From NCBI RefSeq assembly GCF_029633865.1, contig NC_079216.1, positions 69,632,667 to 69,696,666 of the forward strand: a stretch of DNA of 64,000 nt, read 5' to 3'. The first letter of the stretch is position 1. Each line of letters begins with the position of its first letter. The position numbers were made by a program, and so were the translations under genes. The DNA comes from Lampris incognitus (taxonomy: Eukaryota; Chordata; Actinopteri; Lampriformes; Lampridae). This document shows, piece by piece, positions 38,178 to 49,000 of this stretch. The notes under the pieces were generated by a model, which was not told the origin of the DNA, did no database searches, and saw nothing but the letters and a program-made list of their open reading frames with translations.

Positions 38178-40974
38178 TAAATATCAGATCACTGTCTACC
38201 AAAGCCTTACTAATAAATGATCTGATTCTTGAACATAGTTTTGATATGATTAGGTTATGTGAAACATGGCTGAAACCAAATGTTTTCCTTCCCTTAAATG
38301 AAGCTTCCCCACCTGACTATACTTATGCCCATGTAGCTCGGGCTAATAAACAAGGTGGGGGTGTTGCCTTAATATATAAATCTATTTTCAATCTGACTTC
38401 TAGACTTGAATCTAAATTCCAGTGTTTTGAGTCTCTTGTTCTTGGTCCATCTCCCTCAGCCATGAATAGACTCGGCTCAGTCCAAATTGTGATACTCTGC
38501 CGGCCTCCTGGCTGTTACTCGTTATTTCTTGAAGAATTTGGAGAATTTGTCTCAGGCTTTGTTACGCACTGTGATGAGATTCTAATTCTAGGTGATTTCA
38601 ATATTCATCTGAATAAGGCTGCTGATCCTCTAAGTATAGCCTTTCTGGCACTAGTTGATACTTTTGGGTTCACTCAGTTTGTTCAAGAGTCGACTCAGTG
38701 CAGTGGTAACACCCTTGATTTGGTTTTATCTAAAGGAATAGCTGTTTCTGATCTGAATTTCTTACCAACCACATCTGCTGTCAGATCCTTTTCTCATCAA
38801 ATTTGAAGCATTATTGGCCTGTCCAGTTATTGTCAGCACAGATGTAACTGCCACTCGCCATATTGGTCCCTCCAGTGTAGCTGCATTTGGCCAGCAGCTG
38901 CCTGAAGTCTTGGCTCCTTTCACTGTGGTTAAATGACTCTGTTGAAAATATCACTAGTGACTTAAATGTGGCCCTCTCTAGTCTCTTCTATTCAGTTGCA
39001 CCTCTCACTACCAGAGCTAGGCAACTAAAGAGGCCTACACCCTGGTTGAATGATGAGACACATGCTCTTAAGCGGACCTGCAGGAGACTTGACTGTAAAT
39101 GGCGAAAATCAAAATTGGAAGTTTTTTACCTATCGTGGCACGAGTGTTTATTGAAATACAAGCGTGCTTTATCTACTGCAAAAACATCGTATCTCTCTCA
39201 CTTAATGAATATTAATAAACATAACCCCAGATTTCTCTTTGACACTGTATCTAAACTTACTAAAAGCAGCCGTCTATTAGCTGCTCACCATTCACAGCCC
39301 ATGAATTTCTAGATTTTTTCTGCAATAAGGTTGATGAGATCTTGGACAAAATGAGTTCTTCAACTCCATCTACTCCTGCAGATCCTGTCTTACTATTTTC
39401 ATATCTACATAATGAGTCACTGACAGTTCCAGTTATTACAGCTTTTGAGATTATCTCTCTTGATACTTTGACTAAGTTCGTGTCAGCTTCTAAATCAACT
39501 GCTTGCCTACTTGATCCCTTACCAGCAAAACTTTTTAAAGACCTCTGGCCTTTTTTTGGACCTACAATCCCAGACATCGTTAATTTATCTCTTACTGCTG
39601 GCATTGTTCCCAGCAGTTTTAAGACAGCTGTGGTTAAACCTCTACTTAAAAAACCGCACCTTGATCCAGGGTCTCTTAATAACTATCGACCAGTCTCTAA
39701 TCTTCCATTCTTCTCTAAAGTACTAGAGAGAGTTGTTTATCAACAACTTTGGACCCATATAAAAGACAACCATCTATATGAACCTTTTCAGTCAGCTTTC
39801 AGGCCCTGTCATTCCAGTGAAACTGCTCTGACCAGAGTGGCAAATGATCTCTTACTAGCTATCGACTCTGATTCCACTTCTGTGCTTCTACTACTGGACC
39901 TCAGTGCAGCCTTTGACACCATTGATCACTGTATACTTTTAGATAGATTAAATTGTAATTTTGGTGTCTCTGGCTTAGCTCTCTCTTGGCTGAAGTCTTA
40001 CCTATATGGAAGAACACATTGTGTCTGCTATAATAATATTATATAAACATTTTCTGAAATTAAATACGGTGTGCCTCAGGGCTCAGTTCTTGGCCCTCTA
40101 CTTTTCTCTCTGTACATTACACCTCTTGGCCAAATTATATGCAGTTATGGAATAAATTTCCATTGCTATGCTGATGATACTCAGTTTTATGTGCCTATCA
40201 GGGCTGATGATCATACTCAAATCACGAACTTAAGAGGCCTGCTTGGCTACTGTGAAAAACTGGATGTCACTTAATGTTCTGCTTTTAAATTCAGATAAAA
40301 CCGAGATGCTGGTCATTGGCCCTGCTAGACAGACACCAATTTGGTCAAGTAGCGATAACTCTGTGGCTTGGCACCCAAAAATCTTGGTGTTACGTTTGAT
40401 CCCAGCCTTTCATTTGTTAAGCACATTAAAAAAAATCACCAAGACTGCCTTTTTTCACTTACGTAACATAGCTAAAATTCGGTCTTTTCTCTCCATGGCT
40501 GACGCAGAGACTCTAATACATGCATTTGTTTCATCCAGACTCGATTACTGTAATGTTCTGTTCTCAGGTCTGCCACGTTCTAGTACTAAAAGTGTTCTGA
40601 TGGTTCAGAATGCTGCTGCTAGAATCCTAACTAAAACTAGGAAATTTGACCATATTACACCAATTCTTGCCTCCCTTCATTGGCTTCCTATCCATGTTAG
40701 ATCAGAATACAACGTGCTTCTGCTGACTTGTAAAATCCTAAATGGGCTTGCCCCACCTTACTTGTCTGATCTCCTTAAACCTTACATGCCATCTCGAGCT
40801 CTTTGTTCTCAAAATACAGGGCCCCTGTGTGTACCCAAAGTTAAAAAGAAGTCAGCTTGTGGCAGGGCTCCATTGTTGTGGAATAACCTGTCTGCTGCCA
40901 TCAGACTATCGGAGTCTGTTGAGTCCTTTAAATCCAAACTTAAAACTCATCTTTTTGCCTTAGCTTACAATTAG
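38178..40974 (+). pseudogene. LINE ORF2: AP endonuclease plus reverse transcriptase (broken)
   Basis: The endonuclease part starts near NIRSLSTKALLINDL, with RLCETWLKPN, LILGDFNIHLNKAADP and GNTLDLVLSKG (38246-38806). A middle part follows at 38887-39312 in another frame. RT follows from 39342: VVKPLLKKPHLDPGSLNNYR, LLLLDLSAAFDTIDH, an in-frame TAA at about 40044, then [19 protein letters not shown] and HCYADDTQF (catalytic YADD near 40168). The C-terminus at 40243-40974 (HWLPIHVRSEYNVLLL, SFKSKLKTHLFALAYN) is in yet another frame. That is at least three frameshifts and one stop. Confidence 0.8.
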
Positions 40975-41345
40975 TTGCCTTTAAGTTGTGTGCTTCACAA
41001 CCTGTACTGGATGGCAGGTCGGTTTTTTGTCTCAATGAATTTACCAACCACTGTTCTGCCGACGAGATTATCGAGTATAGATTACAGAGTATAAATTATG
41101 ACTACTTGATGACTTAATTGATTATGACTAATGACTATTGCAAACTGTTCTCTTCTCTAACATGTCTTTTTCTCTCTCTCTGAATGATGTCTTCTCCTTT
41201 CTCTTTTTCTGTGTTTGAATGGTGTCATATGAGTCTCTCTTGCGTGCACGTGCAGTCGGTTCTCCTCCCAGGTCTCCTTGGTGATGGTGGTCGCCATTTG
41301 GATGCTGCCTGCCCTTCCTCTCCTCACATAAATTTTTTTAATTTA
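40975..41345 (+). repeat. 3' UTR of the esterase-bearing L2 LINE
   Basis: Non-coding sequence after ORF2, with CT-rich blocks (TTTTTCTCTCTCTCTGAATG) and GGTCTCCTTGGTGATGGTGG, ending in AAATTTTTTTAATTTAAAAA near 41350. MULE coding sequence resumes right after. Confidence 0.55.
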
Positions 41346-41362
41346 AAAAATGTTTTTAACTG

Positions 41363-41875
41363 ATGATGCTGGTCGTGTGGCTTGGGTCCTGGGCTGCACC
41401 TGGGGAAGGATCAGCCAGTCAAAGAGAGCATCTTGAGGATCGCCTCAAAAGTATGTTTGAGGGGCTGTTGTTGAAATTGAGACAGGATGAAACATTCCAG
41501 GCACCTATAAAATCTCTTGTCTCCTCTTATGAGAAGGTTATGCCCGAGAGTGCGCTGATTTCACCGTTGTCCACGTTTGGAAAACCAAGTAGTGCAGCCA
41601 CTTCAGCCAAACTACTAAAAATGCAGGCAAGGAAATGCCTGCAAATGAGCACAGCAACTGGTGTGCAACCTACAGCTGTGGTTCGACGGAAGGTACCACT
41701 TGGAGGCAGATGGGCATTGATCACTGGACGACCTCCTAAAAGAGCCCGGAGAGATCATACCTGTGGCAGAGTTAAAGAGGGGGGCAGCGAACTGCCCAAA
41801 AGATTGGCACCACACTTACTTTCTCAGTGTGTGACTGATCGTGTGTCCTTGGGTGGCAAACATAGCAGCAAATAA
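41363..41875 (+). pseudogene. MULE-like gene, C-terminal exon beyond the LINE
   Basis: Open to TAA 41875: EHLEDRLKSMFEGLLLKLRQ, STFGKPSSAATSAKLLKMQA, TGVQPTAVVRRKVPLGGRWA, GRPPKRARR and HLLSQCVTDRVSLGGKHSSK. The GVQPTAxxRRK..GG....GRPxK...H.LS.CV order is the C-terminal tail of the same SWIM-containing MULE family as 32-34 kb. The basic GRPPKRARR run looks like a nuclear localisation or DNA-binding signal. The first ~10 codons may be LINE or intron sequence rather than exon. Confidence 0.65.
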
Positions 41876-42003
41876 ACTATTAAACAGCATGTTTATGTTT
41901 ATGTAGGCCTAAGTATTCCGATTTTAACAGCAAAAAGTTCTCAAACAAATCACAGACTATACCTTACAAAAAAAAATATATTGTAACGTGCATGGATAAG
42001 AAG

Positions 42004-42060
42004 ACATCGCTAACCGCTAGACTAAAGGGTCTGACCCTTTAGTCTAGCGGTTAGCGATGT
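42004..42060. repeat. Perfect 57-bp palindrome with tRNA A-box-like arms
   Basis: Arms of 28 bp (ACATCGCTAACCGCTAGACT AAAGGGTC and its exact complement) are separated by a single T. The right arm contains TAGTCTAGCGGTTAGCGATG, which fits a tRNA/SINE A-box (TAGYNNAGYGG). It could be a head-to-head junction of two SINE or tRNA-like fragments, or a cruciform-forming element. No known terminus could be matched. Confidence 0.85.
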
Positions 42061-43370
42061 AGTATGGCCTCACTGATTGCTGTTGATTTGCAGCACTGGT
42101 GGTTGTTACGCCCTTGCTTGAAAGGTGGGGTTGTGTCTGGGCTGGAGTGTCACAGTTGTGGCTGGCTGTGTGCATCGGGGGCAGTTGGAAACCCAGTGTG
42201 GCAGCAGAGGCACCTTCTTGCTTTGACTGATAATCTGCATAGTCACTGAACATTTTGATATATTTTTTTCTAAATCACTATGACTGGTGTAACTGTTGGC
42301 GTCAAAACAGATGACTATTAATGATTCACTGTGTTCACAGAATAAGTTTAGCTGTGTATGCAAAATCTCCCTTTTTTCCAGTAAATATATCAAAAAACAA
42401 TAATCACCATCAACTCAAAACTCACATTAAACTTGAGTCAAAATCAGATGGTCAATACACAACCCTTAACCAAAACCAAAAAATTATGAATGATATATAT
42501 CAGCATAATGTTAAACACAGTGTTCCTATAGCAGGATCTCACATAGCACACTTTTACACAACTCAAATAACAGTTAAGTTTATCGAAATATCATAAAAAG
42601 TCCTCAAATGGATATAGCAAGCTTTCAACAGTCTTTAAAGGATATTTGAAGAGGTGAGTATCTTGCCAATGCTGCAGCGCCGATGACAGTAGTTCAGTCC
42701 ACCACACTGTCCAGTCACTGAAGGTAACGCAGTTCAATGCAGCAGCAAAGGCGAGGACGCGAGTCTCTGTATGTCCTTGGATCTCGAAGCACCACGATCC
42801 GGGTCACGGCACCATGATGTTACCCGCACTTTGCGTTCGGCCGTCGTCTCCCGACACGCCCTGGGACTCTGCGTTGTGTTTGTTGTAGTATGATGTTTGC
42901 GTGGAAAAGGAAAGAGGCGGAGGCTTGGGATCGTGGCTGAGACCTGGACACTTTACTGGCACTCGCTTACACTTCACCTCTCATCAATCAGCTGACCGCT
43001 GGCCTCATCATACTCTCAGCTTCCGGCAGAAGAAACAAAAAAAAAGACATGTGATCAACGTAGCCTTTTGCCCGGGACAAGACTTGGGGGTACGGTGTTG
43101 CAAAAGGGACAAACATCGCCATTTGCGGCATTCCCGGGGGAACATACAGCGTAACAGTGCCACCCTGTGGCGGATTTACATTACTACCCTACATTAACAT
43201 AACGCGGCGCAGCAGTTAGCGGAAGTGGAGACGTAACAAGCGCATTTGATTTACACCACTGGTACATTACCTGTTTTAAAGCACCGCATTATAAATCCAA
43301 AGTTATCAAGCAGTACATGATCATTGTGGTCTACAACTGTCACAACACATCCAAAGCAACATTTCAGACT
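42061..43370. other. Unassigned sequence with a CpG-rich part (42.66-43.15 kb)
   Basis: The first half is AT-rich with no gene. From about 42660 CpG rises (GCGAGGACGCGAGTC, CGTTCGGCCGTCGTCTCCCG). The end (TGCCACCCTGTGGCGG) resembles sequence common near fish LTRs. I cannot assign a gene or element. Confidence 0.3.
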
Positions 43371-43860
43371 GTCATGACCCGCTCCACATCCTAGCTCATG
43401 TTTTATGAGTTTTTCATATTTCCCAGTGTTTCCTGTTTTATTGTGGTATTCATTTCAGATGCCACTTCCTGTCAAGTTTCCCTCCTGTGTGATCACCGGC
43501 CCCGCCCTAATGTGTTGCACCTGTGTGTCATCATCTCCCCATGTGTGTATTTAAGCCACGTCTTTCTCCCTCATGCTGTCAGTTCGTCTTTACCCCGGAG
43601 AAGAGCCTGACGCCTCTGGCTGGTTGCCGCGTACCGACCTTTTTGCCCGGTTAAACCTTTTTGGAGCTTTTGCTATCTGTGTCAGTCTGCTTTGTGGGTC
43701 CTTCGTCATTGTGATCCTGCGAACTGGCTACAATATGGGCTCCGCAAACCACATCCCGGTTCGTACTGCTCTGCGAGCTAGGACCAGCGACCGCAATGCT
43801 AGAAGCGATGCATAAATCGGACGCTACATCGCCGTGTGACCCTGGTAAGTTTTCTTTTTC
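43371..43860. other. LTR-like or promoter-like block, family unknown
   Basis: TGTTGCACCTGTGTGTCATC is followed by GTGTGTATTTAAGCC, a TATA-like box, then TCTTTCTCCCTC and TCAGTTCGTCTTTACCCCGG. This order is typical of the core promoter region of fish LTRs. Matching termini, a duplication and neighbouring pol are not seen, so it may equally be a cellular or DNA-element promoter. The ORF at 43573-43815 crossing it has no recognisable domain. Confidence 0.25.
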
Positions 43861-45145
43861 TGTCAAACAACGTTATTGATTGTCTTACACGTTTGGTAGT
43901 TAATGCTGTACAAAAGAAACAATTTCACTTGCTGTTTTATTGCTTGTGCAGTACGAGTGTGAGTAGACTCGCTAGCTGGTGGTCGTATATAAAAAAAATA
44001 TATACAAAAACCTCCCACTAACACCTACACATATTGCATTCTACCACCCAGCAAACAATCACCACTCCCAAGAGACGCACCCGGGTCTTCTGTGGTCATT
44101 CAAGAAAACATTATTTCAGTGGTGTCAGTCAGGGCCGGAGTCTGTGTCCATATTTTATGATTAACTCCCGGGTTCACCGCGCAATTTCCCATGAAGTGAG
44201 GTCTGCCGGGCCGGCTAGGGTTTAGACTTCTCACGAACGGCCGGCCCCGGAGTTGCCACCGAGGCAATTACCACCGAGACAAATGCCGCGTCGTACAGCG
44301 TGTCTGAGAGTTAGCATGCTATGCTAGCACCATGTCATGAGTAGGCGAGACGCCGAGTCGAGTAGCCGCTGGTCTCGGCTAGTTTTTGACGGAGGTGCCA
44401 AGAATGTTGAACCGTGAGAGACGAACACTTTAGGCGGTCTTCGGCTGCAAGTTCTAAAGGACACCGTTTTAAATGAGGAAGCGCAGGAGACGAGGAGAGA
44501 CATGCCGCGGAGTATGCGGAGCTAATTCAGTTTGTGGATGATGAAAGCTTGTCGCTGGTGCTGCGAGAAGCAGTGGACAACGGTGATTCATTAACACCAA
44601 CAAAAGCTAAATGAGGCCTCCATCGCAATTATTTACATGGTCTCGAGACCGAGAAAACGACAAAACATGTTTTTAAACAAAACCTGAACATGAAAAATGC
44701 TTTCAATAAACAAAGCCAAGTTTGTTAGGCGAATAAGAATTTAATTTTTTGGAACATTTTAGTGAACTTTATGCGCAATCGATATCCTTTTTAAAAAAAA
44801 AAAAAAAAGTAAATCCAACAGACTTGGAGGGGGGGTGGTAAGGCGTGCAGAGCCTGTGGCACGGCTAACCATTTTGCACATTCCGGGACAGCGGAATCTG
44901 CGTTATTCTATTTGCTACCTAACCCTGGTTAGTTAAGACAGCGTCTTAAGTTGATCTGTTGTTGCATATATTTGCTTATGGTTAGTATTTTTGTTAATAA
45001 ACTTGTTTATTTTTAAACTTGGTTCTGCCTACCACCTTTCTTATTCCCCCGGGATACTTTTCCTTTGTTACTTCCCCTGGACCTTTTGACGGGCAATGTA
45101 ACGGGGAGGAAAGGGAACAGTGGTTTCACTCTTCAACTAGAAGCA
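43861..45145. other. Unassigned sequence, partly CpG-rich
   Basis: 44.16-44.53 kb is CpG-rich (GGGCCGGCTAGGG, CGAACGGCCGGCCCCGG). A run of A (~44795-44809) and a poly-G stretch follow. Around 44.99-45.1 kb AATAAACTTGTTTATTTTTA and ACGGGCAATGTAACGGGGAG recall an LTR end, but nothing firm can be called. Confidence 0.3.
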
Positions 45146-45149
45146 GCAA

Positions 45150-45905
45150 TGTCAACTCGATTCAAGAACCACATGTGTAATGTCACGAGTTTCAAGCACA
45201 AAATGCGGATTGCTCCCAGACCATCTCACGCCAAGTAGCACCAGACTCTACTCAGACCAGTTGTTGCCCTCCATAGGCCTGTTGGTGACGGTGTGTTGTG
45301 CGCTACCACAGATGCACTATAGATTTCGAGGTAGTTGAGGCCAGAGCCCTAGAAAGAGTTACGTCAATGAGGGGTCAGAACGCGAGGATCACGTGGTTCA
45401 TGTAGCCGTTGAATAGTTCCAAACAAAGCTTGGCGGGTCATTTAAATGAACTGCTTAGCCGCGATGATTTTTTTTTTATATAGATATATTCCAACCTGAA
45501 ATTATTCTATGCGCACTGTTTGGAACTATCCGGGGCTCCCACGATCCGCCATTGCTGTTAAATAATTGGCCCATTGACGTCTACGGAGTTAACGTAACTC
45601 TCTTTCTAGGGCTCTGGTTGAGGCCAGCCAGCAGCCATTGCTCTGACGGTCCATCTGTGAGTGCGTTGGGCTCATGCATTTCACCATTCCATCTGACTGA
45701 GAACACACTGGTTGGCAAATACCAAGGTGTTTTCACTTCCCCAGTTGACTCCGTGCCAGATGAGGTGCATTTTGAGTTGGATGCAGTGATTCGGCCAGTC
45801 CAGAGTCCACCTCGCAATGTTCAAGTCGCTACGCAGAAAGCGCTGAAGTCACGGCGTGATCAATACAAAGCGGAGGGCTTTGTATCTGATACTTTTCTAC
45901 AAGTA
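45150..45905 (+). mobile_element. Ty3/gypsy pol fragment, same family as the older copy
   Basis: Protease-to-RT-linker remnants on plus: a QLDS-type segment near 45165, LYSDQLLPSIG near 45250, and FTSPVDSVPDEVHFELDAVI near 45760. These line up with the corresponding part of the old gypsy copy at 26.3-27.3 kb. It is a broken fragment without LTRs that can be identified, and it is interrupted by a hAT MITE. Age: old, comparable with the other copy. Confidence 0.7.
45342..45616. mobile_element. hAT MITE with perfect 8-bp target duplication
   Basis: 275 bp. It begins CAGAGCCCTAGAAAGAGTTA and ends CTCTTTCTAGGGCTCTG, with GACGTCAATG-type sequence inside both arms. The flanks GTTGAGGC (45334-45341) and GTTGAGGC (45617-45624) are identical, the hAT signature. 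It sits inside the gypsy pol fragment and is therefore younger than it. It has no coding capacity. Confidence 0.9.
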
Positions 45906-46043
45906 GGTTGATCATGATTATCGGTCTAATAAATGTAATGATGTTGTACACTCGAGTGAATAGTAACGGTAATCATTAAGCAAGGAAATGTCGAGTTCGA
46001 CCGTATTTTAGCCTGACGACGTTAGACTAGCGACAGCAGTAAA
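45906..46043. promoter_or_regulatory. Possible promoter of the unrecognised gene at 46 kb
   Basis: A moderately CpG-containing stretch (TCGAGTTCGACCGTATT, TGACGACGTTAGACTAGCGAC) leads into the AAAATGGCG start context at 46044. There is no TATA box. This is weak evidence. Confidence 0.25.
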
Positions 46044-49000
46044 ATGGCGACCGCTGACGGAACGAGTCACGTAAATGTTGTATTCACAAAAGACGAGATA
46101 ATATGCAGCGACTGTGATAGAAGCCTTTGTGTGTCTTATTATAATCGGTGCTAGATCGCTGATTAGCTTAATTATCCGAAGACGATTTGTCGTTCATTTA
46201 TGAGGTTCTAGCTTGGCTAACCGCTAGCTTGGACTACAGTAAAACACTGAAGTAGCTAGCCTAGTTTACGGTCACCACGAGGTGGGAGACACCGCGTGCT
46301 ATACGTACTGGTGCTAGTAGAATGGCGACTTAATCTTAACATATCGGCAGCTAGTGAATCAGCCTGTCATCTTTAAGCTCATGTGGATTAACAATAAAGA
46401 ATATATTAATGTGATAATAGATTGGTAACAATAGATAAAACACGTAATGGATTAATGTGACTACGTGTAGTAATGGGTCGATGGATGTAGCCTTTCTAAT
46501 TTTGTGAACTACTCCGGACCTTAGTCCGACCTCGTTAGAGTGCAGGTATAGTATTCATGTAGTAAGAACAGGGTGTATCAGATGAAGTAAACGCAGCTCT
46601 TTTTGAATAGACATGTTATTCTTAAGAGTTTATCTGCTATTCTTAAAAGATAAGTATACTTGTTTTCAAAATAAGAATCGTTTGATTAATGTTGGCGTAT
46701 GTTTAATCTACCTCTTTAATGCAATGGTACCAACCTTCTAAGATATTTCAGGATATGTTGGAACAGTAAAACAGGTATACAGTCTGTAATGAACAATACA
46801 CTATATTGTGTATGTAACTTATAGAATACTTTTTTTGTGAACTATAGATTATAAATTAACAAACAATGGACGTTATTTACCTAAACTTGTAAGGGGAGGG
46901 AAATTTAATCTTTATACTCTACTGGAGTCCTGTAAGAAAGATCTTAATCTGTAAATGAAAGATGGGTTAATATGGACATTGTAATTGAAGAGTAGTCAAC
47001 TTTGTACTAGGAAGGTAGAATTGTGTATTGTATGAGTTAAATGATGGTATTGATGGTTGATTATATATTGATGTTAGTTGATTGTATTTTGAGAATCATC
47101 AGTAGGTTGCTGATTCTAGAAACTTTGTCAGTACATGATGGGAGTGATAAGACCGCTACAGAAAGATTCAGTGCTCTAATATTTTGTATTTTCTACAGTT
47201 TCCCTACTAAATTAAATGTGTTACACCAAACTGCGCCCCAGGCATCATTTTGTCTAACACTGAAAGAATAGTGAAGTCTGGCCATCGAATAAATCTCCTA
47301 GCTTTGTTAGCCCCTGGCTGTACCGTGCTTTAAACACTATCTTATTGTTTTCCTTTAAAATAATTTTCTGGGGTCCGCGGTGATGTAGCGGTCTAAACAT
47401 CGGCTTTGTGTTGATGCAGTCGCCCACGGGGGTTTGCGCCCCGGTCTCGTCAGATCCGACTATGGCCGGACTCGATGAAGCAGCAATCATTGGCGACGCT
47501 GTCTTCGGGAGGGGAGCGGAGTCGGCTTGTGTCGGAAAAAATAGTGGTTCGGCCTGGAGTCGCCTTGTCACGAAAGTGGGGAGGCGGTCTCCTTCGAGAC
47601 TGCCGGCCGGAGAGATGCAGTTGGCGAACGCATGCAGTACGAGGGTGGGTGTTTGAATTAAAATAGGCATCGATTGGCCACTAAATTGGGAGAAAAAAGG
47701 GAAAAATCAAAAATTTATAAAAAAAATGACTTTTTCTGTTCCCCCCCCTTTTAACGTTCCATGTGGGGCTGCGACATCTAGTCCTGAGTCAAGCACCACT
47801 ACTACCCTTTGTATCAACCCTAAAAAAAAAAATCGGCAAAGGTAGTTCTTGTTGCTACAGGCACTTTTGTTGCATGAAATGTAGAAGATCCACCCAGTAG
47901 TTGTGCTAGAGTTTTATACAGGGATTGGCCAAGGCTAATTCAGGAGGTCCGCAGACAATGACAGAAAACTAGTGTATAACCCTAACCTGGCATTTAACGA
48001 GTATGAATGAATCCTGTGATTGCTGATTAGAGGTTGAAGTGATAATTCACTTAGCCCGAAGTGCTTCAATGTGGCACAGTGTGGTCCGCTAGGGTTACTT
48101 CACTAGAATTCTTTAACATACTAGGAGTAGCCAGTGTCTCTACTTCCAGAACTGCAGCTCAATTTCTTTGTCACACACACACTGCTATACTAATATAATA
48201 TACTAGACTGGGGTCACTCTGTTTTCATGAATATATAATCTGGGTCCAAGTGTTGAACATCCAAAATATTTTCAGGAAATAAAGCTTGAGCACCAAGGAG
48301 ATAAGATGGCATTTGTGTGTGACATAATTTGCATAGCTTATTTATGGAAGTAAATTTACAAATGAACACTGCAATTTGATGTACCAGGTATGACCAACTT
48401 GTACAGACCTCTCTGATTCCCAAGTCAATGTTTTTTGTTTTGTGAAAACACAAGATGTGCTTGTACAAAATATTATCAAGCAGAAATGGACTTGGAAAAA
48501 GAAAAATAATTTTGGTGCCCACCAAGGTTACAACTTAAACAATGTTCCCTGCAATTATTGCAAGGTTTGTTTTTATTGAAAAACATAATTTCTCAACAAG
48601 TAGCTATAATTTCCTATACCTTACGATGGCAAACAGGCCATCTGCAAATTGTGGTAATGTTAACAGATTAATTGTTCGTTTCGAGTTCAAGAACAAAAAT
48701 CTGAGTTGATGGATTTCAGGTTGCTAAATGTTAACTTGCTCAACACTTGGTTGTATTAATTATCTAAACACTTGTTTATTGTAACTTAGAACAGTTCGCT
48801 GTCTATGCATGGTGTGTATTACTAGCGCAGATGTAAACATAATGTTAGGCTAAACTGGGAACCTAGCTCTCTCAGCTGATTAACTCTGTTATGGAGTCAA
48901 ATGGCCAGTATGCATCTACACAGCCACTCAACTTTCATAAAAGTTGTTCAGGAAACCTAAACTCGATGGTAAAACTTACTTCAAAATGGTGCTTTCGCCG

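Larger units (their letters stand above)
36550..41345 (+). mobile_element. L2-clade LINE with esterase ORF1, inserted in the MULE gene
   Basis: A ~4.8-kb non-LTR retrotransposon on plus: a 5' UTR (about 36550-36849), ORF1 with an SGNH esterase, ORF2 with AP endonuclease and RT, and a 3' UTR ending in a T/A-rich stretch near 41345. Coding remnants of one MULE transposase lie on both sides, so it inserted into that gene. Exact ends and the target duplication are not resolved. It carries several frameshifts and stops and is a dead copy. The layout (esterase ORF1 plus APE/RT ORF2) matches ZfL2-type elements of zebrafish. Confidence 0.75.

Noticed and set aside
31000-42000. Terminal inverted repeats of the MULE
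   Set aside because: I looked for matching long inverted ends around 30.6-31.3 and 41.9-42.3 kb and found none I could pair by eye, so the element's limits are left open.
42004-42060. Palindrome as a transcription terminator
   Set aside because: Hairpin terminators are a bacterial feature; there is no transcription unit for which this would make sense here.
43573-43815. 80-codon ORF over the LTR-like block
   Set aside because: No domain and no supporting signals; it crosses a sequence that looks regulatory.
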